Shown here piece after piece: positions 28,441 to 37,143 of a stretch of DNA of 64,000 nt. The position numbers and the translations under genes were made by a program. The notes under the pieces were generated by a model. The model did not search any database, was not told the origin of the DNA, and saw only the letters and a list, made by a program, of their open reading frames with translations. The stretch is from Geminicoccaceae bacterium. Its GTDB lineage: Bacteria > Pseudomonadota > Alphaproteobacteria > Geminicoccales > Geminicoccaceae. Location: NCBI GenBank assembly GCA_028285265.1, contig JANQPX010000018.1:1-64000 (forward strand), given 5' to 3'. Within the stretch, counting starts at the first letter, position 1, and each line of letters begins with the position of its first letter.

Positions 28441-28766
28441 GGTCCCTCCATCTGCGCGATCTGCCAGATCGAGTTGCGAAATGGACGGTTCTTAAATGCC
28501 ATATGATCGCGCGCTAATAGTGCTTACGTTTGTTCGATCAAAGGTTCAAGTTGAGCGGAAATCCGCTAACAGAGAATTGATCATCACAGACTCACTCCAA
28601 AACGAATGAGCCCTTACGTCCGAATCGGTCGCTCTCAAACGCAACAGCAATATTGACGAATGTGGCACCTTAATCATGCGGCGATCGCTGGGTTTTTCCG
28701 GAAGGCGGCCAAAGCTCGGCGAAACCACATTGTTTCATGACGATCCTTTTGCTGAGATCGCATGGT
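28441..28766. other. Intergenic region, no gene seen
   Basis: These 326 bases lie upstream of the beta-hydroxylase gene and downstream of the LysR gene, both on the minus strand. They probably hold the hydroxylase promoter. No strong motif was seen. Confidence 0.35.
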
Positions 28767-29639
28767 TTAAGCGCTCAATCGATCCCAGATCGCACCCGCA
28801 ACGATGCCGATGTCACGATCTCGACGTCGAATCTTGTAGAGCTGCGAATGCATCGGCGGATAGCCCTCGACATCAAGCGGGACAAGTTGGCCGCTTTTGA
28901 GTTCACGTTCGATAAGATGCTCAGGCAAACCACCCCAGCCGAACCCCGCAAGCAAGACTTCTTTCTTTGTGGCAAAATCGGACACCGTCCATCGCAGCCC
29001 GCCGGGTAAAAGCCCGCGGCTTTGCGGAAATGCGCCGCCACTGTTATCAGCAACGACGACCTGAACGTGGCTTTGCATTTCCGCGATTGTTTTGACCTTC
29101 TGTTCTCTACCCGGCTCGTAATTCGGATGGGACACAGGTCGGATTGTGATGTTGGTGAAGGGAACGGCTTCGACTTGATCCGCCGGAACACCGTCCAACG
29201 TGGCGATGATCATGTCAGCATCGTCGTTCAATAGCCTGGCCAGCGGACCACCCATTGCGTCGGTGGAAAAACGCACATGGGTGGCGGGAAAGGTGGCACT
29301 TACCTGCCCGACCGCGGATAGGATCCCGGTAAGTGGCGAGGTTGCGGTAACAGCGACGTAGACTTCAGCCTCCTGTTGAGCTCGAAGCTGCTTTGCTGTC
29401 GTTCCAAGGTCACGCATCTGGCGCAGGACACGGGTTGCCTGCCGATAGAAGACCTCGCCTGCAGGCGTTAGGCTGGGCCGATAGTCGTCACGAGACAGTA
29501 GCTCGACATCAATCTCAAGCTCCAGCTTCTTCAACATATGACTAACCGCGGATTGGGATTTGTTGAGCCTTTCCGCCGCCGCGCGGAAGGTACCCGTCGT
29601 CACGATCGCATCCAACACCAGCAGCTGCTCGTACGTCAC
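28767..29639 (-). CDS. LysR-family transcriptional regulator
   Basis: The 290-residue protein begins MTYEQLLVLDAIVTTGTFRAAAERL, with helix-turn-helix NKSQSAVSHMLKKLE (quoted separately). The effector domain follows from about residue 90 and has the GFGWGGLPEHL loop. It is divergent from the GST-NTF2-tautomerase genes with 125 bases between, and a T-N11-A dyad lies close to its start. It is the likely regulator of that operon. A LysR next to GST and tautomerase genes suggests response to an electrophile or aromatic compound, which remains an inference. Confidence 0.9.
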   Translation of the reverse strand: MTYEQLLVLDAIVTTGTFRAAAERLNKSQSAVSHMLKKLELEIDVELLSRDDYRPSLTPAGEVFYRQATRVLRQMRDLGTTAKQLRAQQEAEVYVAVTATSPLTGILSAVGQVSATFPATHVRFSTDAMGGPLARLLNDDADMIIATLDGVPADQVEAVPFTNITIRPVSHPNYEPGREQKVKTIAEMQSHVQVVVADNSGGAFPQSRGLLPGGLRWTVSDFATKKEVLLAGFGWGGLPEHLIERELKSGQLVPLDVEGYPPMHSQLYKIRRRDRDIGIVAGAIWDRLSA

Positions 29640-29659
29640 GGCGATGATCCTTTAGTAAG

Positions 29660-29682
29660 GATGATCTACTTTATCGATCATC
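29660..29682. promoter_or_regulatory. Candidate LysR-binding dyad
   Basis: GATGATC (29660-29666) and its inverted copy GATCATC (29676-29682) flank nine bases and contain the T-N11-A arrangement of LysR boxes. The site lies 20-43 bases upstream of the LysR start and about 90 bases upstream of the GST gene, a usual position for divergent control. Confidence 0.5.
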
Positions 29683-29764
29683 TAGATGCAAACTCGATAT
29701 TATCAATCGATCATTACGCTCGCTAGGGTCCTTTTGATCAAACCCACTTGGAAAGGACATTCCG

Positions 29765-30376
29765 ATGCGTCTCTTCTACAAACCCGGTGCCTGCTCACTC
29801 GCAAGCCATATCGTGCTCCATCAGCTTGGCGTTCCATTTGACATTGAGCGTGTCGATACGGCGAAAGGCCGAACGGAAACCGGCAGAACCTTCCGGGACA
29901 TTAGTGCCAACGGCTACGTTCCCGCTCTTGAGCTAACAAGCGGCGACGTCCTGACAGAGGGCGCTGCGATCCTGCAGTATTTGGCTGATCAGCACCCAGA
30001 GCAGCGCCTGGTACCGACGGCAGGAACGCTATCAAGGGCAAGAGTCCAGGAACATCTGAACTTCATATCGAGTGAGCTGCACAAGGCGTTCAGTCCTCTC
30101 TTTTCTACCCAGGCGACGGATGGCGACAAAGCCAGAGCTGTTGAGAACGTCGCTCGAAGGCTCGACTATATCGAGACGATCCTCGGAGACGGCCGGAACT
30201 ATCTCGTCGACGATCGATTCTCGGTCGCTGATGCCTATCTTTTTGTTGTTTGTAACTGGGCCAATGTCGTCGGAATCGATTTAGCGGCATGGCCCCATGT
30301 CCAAGCTTTCGTTGCTCGCATCGCAGCCCTTCCCTCAGCGCAGGCGGCGATGAAAGCTGAGGGCTTGATCCGATGA
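29765..30376 (+). CDS. gstA: Glutathione S-transferase (beta-class-like)
   Basis: The 203-residue protein starts MRLFYKPGACSLASHIVLHQ, where the Cys near residue 10 corresponds to the catalytic Cys of bacterial beta-class GSTs. The thioredoxin-like domain continues through NGYVPALEL and LTEGAAILQYLADQ (glutathione contacts). The C-terminal helical domain includes VADAYLFVVCNW. It conjugates or transfers glutathione in the cytoplasm. AAAGGACA precedes the ATG. It overlaps the next gene by four bases (ATGA), so the three genes from here to 30995 form an operon facing the LysR gene. Confidence 0.92.
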   Translation: MRLFYKPGACSLASHIVLHQLGVPFDIERVDTAKGRTETGRTFRDISANGYVPALELTSGDVLTEGAAILQYLADQHPEQRLVPTAGTLSRARVQEHLNFISSELHKAFSPLFSTQATDGDKARAVENVARRLDYIETILGDGRNYLVDDRFSVADAYLFVVCNWANVVGIDLAAWPHVQAFVARIAALPSAQAAMKAEGLIR

Positions 30377-30765
30377 CCCCCAATCGGGAGGCCTTCCATG
30401 ATGTGGTCGGGATCATCGAGACCTATTTTGAGGGCCTTCACCAGGCCGACAGCACGATCCTGTCTGACGTGTTCCATGCGAAGGCACACTACATCAACGC
30501 GACGGCCGGCGACGACATGAACTATGACATGCCGACCTACTTCGACATCGTTGACCGTAGGACCTCGCCTGCCGATCTGAACGAAGAGCTGGAAGGCAGG
30601 ATTCTGTCAATCGCGTTTGGCAACGACAGGATGGCGTTTGTGGTCGCACGTTCCACCATGTTTCGCCGCGACTATCTCGACTTTCTCACGCTCACCCTGG
30701 TCGACGGCAGTTGGAAGATCATCGCGAAGGTATTCACCTCCACCCCAAAGAATGAGGCCGCCTAA
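30373..30765 (+). CDS. NTF2-like (putative lumazine-binding) protein
   Basis: 130 residues with the cone-shaped NTF2-like fold pattern: an N-terminal helix pair (VVGIIETYFEGLHQADSTIL), FHAKAHYIN, and C-terminal strands FLTLTLVDGSWKIIAKVF. This family (lumazine-binding-like/SnoaL-like) includes small ligand-binding proteins and isomerases, and no catalytic residues can be assigned. It overlaps the GST gene by ATGA and the next gene by one base (TAATG), strongly suggesting translational coupling. Confidence 0.8.
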   Translation: MTPNREAFHDVVGIIETYFEGLHQADSTILSDVFHAKAHYINATAGDDMNYDMPTYFDIVDRRTSPADLNEELEGRILSIAFGNDRMAFVVARSTMFRRDYLDFLTLTLVDGSWKIIAKVFTSTPKNEAA

Positions 30766-30995
30766 TGCCCTATGTTAACATCAAGATTACGCGCGAAGGC
30801 GGTCCTGATGGTGAGGGCCCTGACGCAAAGGCGAAGGCTGCTGTGATTGACGGTGTCACCCAGGTCCTCGCTGATGTTCTTGGTAAGCAGCCTGAGACGA
30901 CAGTAGTGGTTATTGAAGAAGTACCACTCGACAGCTGGGGCATAGGCGGGCGGCCGGTTCTGGACTACCGCGCGTCGAAGGCGCTGCCGACCTAA
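30765..30995 (+). CDS. 4-oxalocrotonate tautomerase family protein
   Basis: 76 residues starting Met-Pro; Pro-1 after Met removal is the catalytic general base of this family. The segments PYVNIKITREGG and VVIEEVPLDSWGIGG match tautomerase subunits that form hexamers. These enzymes ketonise unsaturated diacids in aromatic ring-cleavage routes, but many paralogues have other functions. Its ATG shares a base with the stop of the NTF2-like gene. Association with a GST fits catabolism or detoxification of aromatic or unsaturated compounds. Confidence 0.88.
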   Translation: MPYVNIKITREGGPDGEGPDAKAKAAVIDGVTQVLADVLGKQPETTVVVIEEVPLDSWGIGGRPVLDYRASKALPT

Positions 30996-31027
30996 CACCC
31001 GAAACTGTGGTGATCGTTCCCATGAGT

Positions 31028-31089
31028 GCCTGAAATGATCGAAACGAAACGCTTCCGGTGCCACCGGCAGGCCGTTCGATCATTCAGGC
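31028..31089. repeat. Long imperfect inverted repeat with nested hairpin
   Basis: GCCTGAAATGATCGAA (31028-31043) pairs with TTCGATCATTCAGGC (31075-31089) with one bulged A. The loop contains a second dyad, CCGGTG-C-CACCGG (31055-31067). The element lies after the tautomerase gene and about 90 bases before the ECF41 promoter. It may end the upstream operon, although there is no T-tract, or act as a regulator-binding or RNA structure. Confidence 0.65.
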
Positions 31090-31175
31090 GCCCATGACCA
31101 TTTGCGCTGCCCGTTCACTGAAGTCCGTTCACGCACTGAGGAGCCGACATCATCGAAGCACTCTGTTCGTTAAGA

Positions 31176-31202
31176 CGTCACAAACTTTGAGGCTCGATCG
31201 TC
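31176..31202 (+). promoter_or_regulatory. ECF41-type promoter
   Basis: CGTCACA at 31176-31182, a 16-base spacer and CGTC at 31199-31202 match the ECF41 consensus TGTCACA-N16-CGTC in all but the first base. It lies 44 bases upstream of the carboxymuconolactone-decarboxylase start, and the ECF41 sigma gene follows, so autoregulation is likely. Confidence 0.75.
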
Positions 31203-31245
31203 ATCATAGTGTGAACTGTTTTAACGACGTCAAAGGAGTATGACC

Positions 31246-31677
31246 ATGAACGAGGCACGAGCGGTAAGCTACGAACAGACTATTCCCGATGTTCTCACAT
31301 CGTTGGTTGGTGTTCACCAAGTCTTGGAAACGCAGGGCTTCGACAGAAAGCTCCGCCATCTCGTGCACCTGCGCGCCTCTCAAATCAATCGCTGTGGCTT
31401 TTGTGTCAAGATGCATATCCGGGAAGCTCGAGAAGATGGCGAAACCAGTGAGCGGCTGGACCGAGTCGTTGTTTGGGATCAAGTCAGCGACTTTAGTGAA
31501 GCGGAAAAAGCCGCCCTGGCCTGGACCGAAGCGCTGACGGTGCTCGACTCGACTGTCGATCTAGGTTCGCTTCGGAGTCGTTTGAGACAACATTTTACGG
31601 ACAAGGATATCGGCATTCTTACTGCCACCATCGCTATGATCAATCTTTGGAATCGTATCAATGTCTCGAAACACTGA
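31246..31677 (+). CDS. Carboxymuconolactone decarboxylase/AhpD-like protein
   Basis: 143 residues from the ATG at 31246, placed seven bases after GGAG; an ATG two codons earlier is too close to it. The AhpD-like core has HLRASQINRCGFCVKMH (Cys50, Cys53 and His57), the redox-active CxxC of alkylhydroperoxidase D-type proteins. Members of this group reduce peroxides or decarboxylate ring-cleavage products. It overlaps the sigma factor gene by 17 bases and is driven by an ECF41-type promoter. Genes of this type are the standard partners of ECF41 sigma factors. Confidence 0.9.
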   Translation: MNEARAVSYEQTIPDVLTSLVGVHQVLETQGFDRKLRHLVHLRASQINRCGFCVKMHIREAREDGETSERLDRVVVWDQVSDFSEAEKAALAWTEALTVLDSTVDLGSLRSRLRQHFTDKDIGILTATIAMINLWNRINVSKH

Positions 31678-32566
31678 CATGCTGGATCCCGTTGACATCC
31701 AGGCGTTTGAAGCCGCCCGCCCTACCCTTCTCGGACTGGCATACCGCATCCTTGGATTGCGAGCTGATGCCGAAGATGCGGTGCAGGACACCTTCGTGAA
31801 GTGGGCCAACGCCGATCGCACCGTGATCGAAAGCCCAATTTCTTGGATGACCAAAACGTGCACGCGCCGCTGTGTCGATCTGCTCCGCTCGGCGCATCGG
31901 TCGCGCGTTGACTATGTGGGCGCCTGGCTGCCAGAGCCAATCCACACGCCAATTGACAGCACTGTCGAAACCGAGCTCGATGTTGCGTCATCGCTGACAA
32001 CGGCGTTTCTGCTCTTGCTGGAGCGGCTGACGCCAAAAGAAAGGGCAGCCTACCTGCTGCACGAAATCTTTGACGTATCCTATACGGACGTCGCTGAGAC
32101 GCTTGAGATCAAAGAGAGCACTTGTCGAAAGCTGGTCTCGCGAGCGAAGGCCAACATTGATCAAGCCAACATTCGGCATGTAACGCCACTCGCCAAACAA
32201 GATCAGCTTCTTTCCGCCTTCCAAGCTGCCATCACGAATGGTGCGACCACAACGCTAGCCGACCTGCTTGCGGACGACATCCGTCTTAGCGCCGATGGAG
32301 GCGGTAAGGTCGCGGCAATCCGGCAAGTCCTTCAGGGGAAAGCCGACGTTCTAGCTTTCATTGGAAAACGCCTTGTCAACTATTGGGCCGATTATCGATG
32401 GGCCACCATTGATGTGAATGGCGGCCGTGGCTTTGTTCTCGAGCAGGGCGGCAGAACGGTCGCAAGCGTATCTTTCGCTTATGACGAAACCGGCAAAGCG
32501 AAGGATATCTTCATCATGCGCAACCCAGACAAGCTCTCCAGCCTGGGAACACTCGCTATTCACTAA
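31661..32566 (+). CDS. sigJ: ECF41-type RNA polymerase sigma factor with C-terminal NTF2-like domain
   Basis: 301 residues. Sigma region 2 (about 20-85) is followed by the linker motif WLPEP (89-93), then region 4 with LTPKERAAYLLHEIFDVSYTDVAE and CRKLVSRAKA (quoted in part). A C-terminal SnoaL/NTF2-like domain carries DGGGK (212-216) and NPDKL (288-292). These motifs define ECF41 factors, in which the C-terminal domain modulates activity in place of an anti-sigma factor. The start overlaps the decarboxylase gene; an ATG at 31679 is an alternative. It probably transcribes its own operon. Confidence 0.93.
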   Translation: MSRNTDMLDPVDIQAFEAARPTLLGLAYRILGLRADAEDAVQDTFVKWANADRTVIESPISWMTKTCTRRCVDLLRSAHRSRVDYVGAWLPEPIHTPIDSTVETELDVASSLTTAFLLLLERLTPKERAAYLLHEIFDVSYTDVAETLEIKESTCRKLVSRAKANIDQANIRHVTPLAKQDQLLSAFQAAITNGATTTLADLLADDIRLSADGGGKVAAIRQVLQGKADVLAFIGKRLVNYWADYRWATIDVNGGRGFVLEQGGRTVASVSFAYDETGKAKDIFIMRNPDKLSSLGTLAIH

Positions 32567-32658
32567 GGGGCAGCTTGTCGGTCGTCCTTCATGCGTTAGG
32601 GCGTGCGGAGGTGCTTGCGCCCTACTCCATCTTGTCTCCTCATCGGAGTTATTCGTTC

Positions 32659-33117
32659 ATGTGTCCTTCCAGCCTGGCCAGCAGCTCAACTGCGGATTCC
32701 ACCGTCAAGTTGACCATCGTGAACCCACCTGGCCTTTATGACCCCGTAAGACATGGCTACAGCCATGTCGTTATCGCCGACAGCGCTTCTCGTATCGCTT
32801 ATGTCGCAGGCCAAGGCGGCGAACGACGGACCGGCGAGCTCTCTCCAAGTTTCGCGAATCAGGTAGAACAGGCCTACAATAACCTACGTGTGGCACTTCA
32901 AGATATCGGCGCACATCCCTATCAGGTCGCAAAACTTACAACCTATGTTGTCGATTATAACCCGTCACTCTTGACCGTGATGACAAGGCATATTCGGGAG
33001 CATTTTGGTGATGCGTTACCAGCTCAAACACTGGTCCCGGTGCCGCGTCTCGCCCTCGACGGCATGTTGTTCGAGGTCGATGCGACGGTCATACTCGACC
33101 AAAAGACGGTTCCCTAG
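32659..33117 (+). CDS. RidA/YjgF family protein
   Basis: About 152 residues from the ATG at 32659, which is preceded by GGAG; the conserved domain begins at KLTIVNPPGLYDP. The segments YVAGQGGERRTGEL, QVEQAYNNLRVALQDIGA and TYVVDYNPSLLTVM are RidA-like. The C-terminal PVPRLALDGMLFEVDATVIL is also typical. RidA proteins deaminate reactive enamine or imine intermediates, or serve as small-molecule chaperones. It follows the ECF41 sigma gene by about 90 bases and is probably part of that regulon. The N-terminal 17 residues are Ser-rich and of uncertain significance. Confidence 0.85.
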   Translation: MCPSSLASSSTADSTVKLTIVNPPGLYDPVRHGYSHVVIADSASRIAYVAGQGGERRTGELSPSFANQVEQAYNNLRVALQDIGAHPYQVAKLTTYVVDYNPSLLTVMTRHIREHFGDALPAQTLVPVPRLALDGMLFEVDATVILDQKTVP

Positions 33118-33199
33118 CCGTTCGAAGAGAGATGTCTCCGCTCTCTCAACCGTGTCCCGCTGGTTCTCGATGACAACAGTTAGCTGAAGCGTTCCGGCG

Positions 33200-35233
33200 T
33201 TACGACGCCTCGCTTCGGAGCCAGATCTCGACACGTCTGTTTCTCGCCTTGCCGACTTCGTCATTTGTGCCATCGGGTCTTGTGTTGCAGGCGATAGGGG
33301 CCTCCTCGCCAAATCCAAGTATATTGCTCGTCGGGACGTCGATGCCGTAGGTACGAAGCCGTTTTGCAATCGCCTGGGCGCGCTGCAAGGAGAGGACTTC
33401 GTTGTAGCCGGCATGACCATCCGCATCGGCAAAACCCAACAGCATTAATCGCCGGGGGTCGATTTGTTCACGCTGGCTAAGCTTGATGAGATTGGCGAGA
33501 TCCCGAGCCGCGTGCTGATCAAGCCGAAGCTCCGGACTGTCGAACCGAAAGCGAAAGGTTGTCGACAGTCGCCTCGCATCGCCAATGATATCGATGAGTT
33601 CGGCCTTCAGGTTTGGTGACTCTGCAGGCTGACTTTCGATGATCTTGATTCGCTCGACCGTTCGGTCCCATCCACCGAACGCAACATCGAGATCGACCGC
33701 ATGGCGACTGACGAGGTCTTGTCCGGCCTCGGACGTCGCGAAGAACAAAAACGCATTTCGAAAGCGGTTGCCCTTGGCGGGATTCGAATAGAGAAACAGG
33801 CGGCGTGCAAGCGGATGATCTTCCGTTCGAAGTAAAAAATTATCCGTCGGGTAGACAATGCCGCATTCCTCGATCGCCAGCGTTCGATGTCCTCGTCCCT
33901 CGACTACAATCGCATTGGCGATTCCGATACTTAGCGGATTGAGTTCAACCAGATCGATAATCTCAAAGCTTGTGTTCAAGACCAAGTCGGGCCTCATGGT
34001 CCGGCCGATTTGGACACCAAGGTCATAAGCAGGCGCAAGGGCCTGTATGGGCCCGGCTAAGCCTGAACGCGCGACATTGGCCTCATCCCAGCTGGCGATA
34101 TTGCCGCGGAAGATATTGGCGGCGAGATCCTTCGTTAGGCTCGATAGCCTGTTCTCGGGATGAACGACAAAGCTTGCTGCATCGATGCCGATGACCGTCT
34201 CCCCTGCCCCACTTCGCATGTCGACGCCAAAGGCCTCGGCAAATCGATCGTATTGGGCTTGTGAGATCGGATCCGAGGCGACGACAAGATCGACATCGCC
34301 CCGAAAAAGACTTTCGAAAGCGGCTTCACGATCATTGTCGAGAAGTTCGATGCCGCGTAGGTCCGCCGTCGTTACGCCCTGAAGCTTGAGACGGTTTGTG
34401 TCTTCGATGACCGTCCCAATCGAAGGGCCCTCGACTTGTTGGCGTAAAAACGCCTCGGCGAGAGTCTTGATTACCGCGGGATCGACGGCGCCACCAATAT
34501 CGATTCGAAGGCCGACTTCAGGTGGGGGCAACGGTGCTGGCGCTGCTGGCATCGAAGCAATTTTTTTTGCCTTGATGCGGGCGATCTCCGCAGGCGTACC
34601 GACGGCAGCGAGACTCCCAAATTCCGCAGGCGGATCAGCATCGACGAAAGCCTTTGGAACATCCAAGCCCAAAACAGGTTCGTCGGCGACCACCGCATCG
34701 TCATCGCTCTTGGCCTGGACTGTCTCGATGAGAACCTTGTTGGAAAACGCTGCGAACTGACCATCGGGTCGATAAGCCGTGGCAAGCAGAAGAAGCCCTT
34801 CATCGCGTGGGAAAAACGACAAGGTATAGAGAAAACCAGGGCGCCCATCGTTCGTAAGTAACCGGGCGATCTCACCCTTGAGGGCACTGTCATACCCCTT
34901 AACGAACGCAGCTTTGCAACCAGCTTCAGGGAAGCGATCGCGGAGAATATTGTTGAGCGATAATTCAAGAGCACGGACTGTTCGCTGGCTCAGGAGAGGT
35001 CCCGCGAAATTTTCGACCTCGATCAGGTGAAGTTGGCAGGATGACGACACGCCCTTGTCTGCCGTCATGTCGACAAATCGATTGGCTAGTGCCACTAGGC
35101 GATCGGGAGGGATATCATGCCGCTCCGTTCGCGCTTCGGCTGGCTGCCAGAAAGCTTGCATGATTGAGAACAGACCAAGACAAGCCCACGTCAATGAGAT
35201 CGAAAAGCAAGTCTGTACACGGTCACATGTCAT
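33200..35233 (-). CDS. Fusion of PstS-like substrate-binding domain with OmpA domain
   Basis: 677 residues from the ATG at 35233, beginning with a signal peptide. An N-terminal region of unknown fold (to about 240) is followed by a phosphate-binding-protein-like domain with DLVVASDPISQAQYDRF, LAANIFRGNIASWDE and YPTDNFLLRTEDHP. The C-terminal OmpA domain has LMLLGFADADGHAGYNEVLS, LGFGEEAPIACN and NRRVEIWLR, which bind peptidoglycan. This should be a periplasmic or envelope protein anchored to the wall. The ligand is unknown, and no ABC transporter genes are nearby. It converges on the RidA gene. Confidence 0.88.
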   Translation of the reverse strand: MTCDRVQTCFSISLTWACLGLFSIMQAFWQPAEARTERHDIPPDRLVALANRFVDMTADKGVSSSCQLHLIEVENFAGPLLSQRTVRALELSLNNILRDRFPEAGCKAAFVKGYDSALKGEIARLLTNDGRPGFLYTLSFFPRDEGLLLLATAYRPDGQFAAFSNKVLIETVQAKSDDDAVVADEPVLGLDVPKAFVDADPPAEFGSLAAVGTPAEIARIKAKKIASMPAAPAPLPPPEVGLRIDIGGAVDPAVIKTLAEAFLRQQVEGPSIGTVIEDTNRLKLQGVTTADLRGIELLDNDREAAFESLFRGDVDLVVASDPISQAQYDRFAEAFGVDMRSGAGETVIGIDAASFVVHPENRLSSLTKDLAANIFRGNIASWDEANVARSGLAGPIQALAPAYDLGVQIGRTMRPDLVLNTSFEIIDLVELNPLSIGIANAIVVEGRGHRTLAIEECGIVYPTDNFLLRTEDHPLARRLFLYSNPAKGNRFRNAFLFFATSEAGQDLVSRHAVDLDVAFGGWDRTVERIKIIESQPAESPNLKAELIDIIGDARRLSTTFRFRFDSPELRLDQHAARDLANLIKLSQREQIDPRRLMLLGFADADGHAGYNEVLSLQRAQAIAKRLRTYGIDVPTSNILGFGEEAPIACNTRPDGTNDEVGKARNRRVEIWLRSEAS

Positions 35234-35665
35234 TGCAATGGCACCCTTGACTGGTTTCGCGGGGTCGTTTTCAGCGACCTTTTGACGAAAAACTAAACTC
35301 GTTCTCAAAAAGGGAACTTTAGCCAGATCAAGGAGACAAATACTCAGGCGCTAACGATAGTGACGATGTCCATGGACAAGCGATTGGCTGTGAGCCTCAA
35401 CAGGATCGATCGGTCTACCTTCAAAACCTTCGGTGAGACTGAACACTGGCTGGCTTTACACGATTGAGAAATCAAAAGTCAAAAATTTTTTCGAAAAGTC
35501 TCAAAAATTTTATTGATACGTGACCACATTCCATCTAAAGCGAACGCGCTTCCTTAGTTTTACAGTCGGCTCTCCGAATTCGTTGATCGCCTTCGGGCAA
35601 CCTTGAACGGCTAGTTACGGTGCGTTTTTCCGAACACGTAAGTAACGTCAAAAAGGACAACAGCG
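35234..35665. promoter_or_regulatory. Divergent promoter region with AT-rich patch
   Basis: These 432 bases lie between the PstS/OmpA fusion and the TRAP binding-protein gene, which point away from each other, so both promoters should be here. A run at about 35460-35520 is very AT-rich and contains two similar CAAAAATTTT tracts. No clear operator was identified. Confidence 0.45.
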
Positions 35666-36898
35666 ATGCATTTCCGGAAGGCAGACGGGATCAACCGGCG
35701 CGATCTTTTCAAGGTCGCGGGCGCTTTTGGCTGGTCATCCACCTTGCTGGCAGCCGGGACGATGGCCGGTTCACTGAGCCTATCTAGCCTGGCCAGGGCC
35801 GCCAACTCGACTTACGAAAAACGTTTTACAAACGCTCCAAAGGTGACGCTTCGATTTGGCGCTTCTGGCTTTAACGAGAAGAATCTTCTGATCGAGAGAG
35901 CTGGTTGTTTGGAATTCGTGCGCGATCTTGAGGAGCGTACGGATGGTGCGATCCGTATCGAATTCATAGGCTCGAATCAGATTTGCGGGCAGCTCAACTG
36001 CGTTGACAAAACCATGTCTGGCGAGATCGATATATTCGCCGCGTCGACCCAGAATTCGGCCGGCGGGGCGCCTTACCTCAACGTGCTTGATTATGCCTAC
36101 ATGTTTCCGACCCGGGCTTCACAATACTACTTCATGTACCACCCGAAGAGCCAACAGATCCTACGCGACCCTCTCCGCACACGGCATGGTCTCCAGTTTC
36201 TGTTTACTCATTGTGAACTTCGAGGTCTTCAGCTCGGCCTTGGTTGGAGCGATAAGGAAACCGTGACCAGCGTTGATCAGCTGGCCGGCACGAGAAACAG
36301 GGTTACCGGCACTCAGCTTGGCCGAATTGCGATGGAGCTGATGCAACTCAACCCCATACCGGTCCCTTGGGAAGAGACCTTAGATGGCTTGAAGCAGGGA
36401 TTACTCGATGGCGCCGAGACCTGGCCGTCCGCAGTCGCTTACGCCAACATGTCGCCAGTCGTTTCACAGTCGGTGGATCTTCGGTTCTTCTGCGGCACGG
36501 AACACACAGCCATGAGCGCCTCCGTGTTCGATCGTCTTGGAGGCGATCTGCAGGATGCTGTGATGGAATCAGCTTACCTTACACAGGTCCAAATCCAGGC
36601 GGCTAACGAGGCAGCACTGGTCAGGACGGTCGGCGCCTCAACACCGCAGCTGCCGGGCACGATCTTTGCGGAGAACGGGGTGCGCATTGCGTCAATCTCC
36701 GATGAGGAGATCGCCAAGGCAGAGCAAATGTGTTCGCCCCAATACAACCCTGCCCCCTGGGAGGAATGGCGCGATCGCCTGAATGGCTGGGCTGGCGGGA
36801 TCGACACCTACCAGATGATCCACGATGTCGCGAGAGAGATTCCGAAGGATACGCTGCCGGAAAACGTCGAACCCAGGCGTTGGTGGAGGAGCGCCTAA
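35666..36898 (+). CDS. TRAP transporter substrate-binding protein (DctP family), Tat-exported
   Basis: 410 residues with a twin-arginine leader (INRRDLFKVAG) followed by a hydrophobic stretch, indicating folded export to the periplasm. The binding-protein core has LRFGASGFNEKN, IRIEFIGSNQICGQLNC and GTRNRVTGTQLGRIAMEL, consistent with DctP-type organic-acid binding proteins, in which an Arg (here RVTG) contacts the ligand carboxylate. No DctQ or DctM membrane subunits lie beside it, so it is an orphan or works with a distant transporter. The ATG has AAGGAC upstream. An IclR regulator follows. Confidence 0.88.
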   Translation: MHFRKADGINRRDLFKVAGAFGWSSTLLAAGTMAGSLSLSSLARAANSTYEKRFTNAPKVTLRFGASGFNEKNLLIERAGCLEFVRDLEERTDGAIRIEFIGSNQICGQLNCVDKTMSGEIDIFAASTQNSAGGAPYLNVLDYAYMFPTRASQYYFMYHPKSQQILRDPLRTRHGLQFLFTHCELRGLQLGLGWSDKETVTSVDQLAGTRNRVTGTQLGRIAMELMQLNPIPVPWEETLDGLKQGLLDGAETWPSAVAYANMSPVVSQSVDLRFFCGTEHTAMSASVFDRLGGDLQDAVMESAYLTQVQIQAANEAALVRTVGASTPQLPGTIFAENGVRIASISDEEIAKAEQMCSPQYNPAPWEEWRDRLNGWAGGIDTYQMIHDVAREIPKDTLPENVEPRRWWRSA

Positions 36899-37143
36899 CC
36901 GGCATTCCGAAGATACCGACAAGAGCTGAAATGGACGGCGAGCAGGTGTCATCACCTTTATGGTGATGCGTTGCCGGCGCAACGACGCCCTTGGGTTCTG
37001 ATTCCCATAGGTCGACGATTTGTGATCACCTCAATCAAGACGACGATCGACGAAATCGCTGAAATCTCTTTTTCCCTTCTGGACTGATAAGGCAACGATC
37101 TGCTTCGTTGTCGTTAAGCTATCATGTGCTTTGGGGTCATCTT

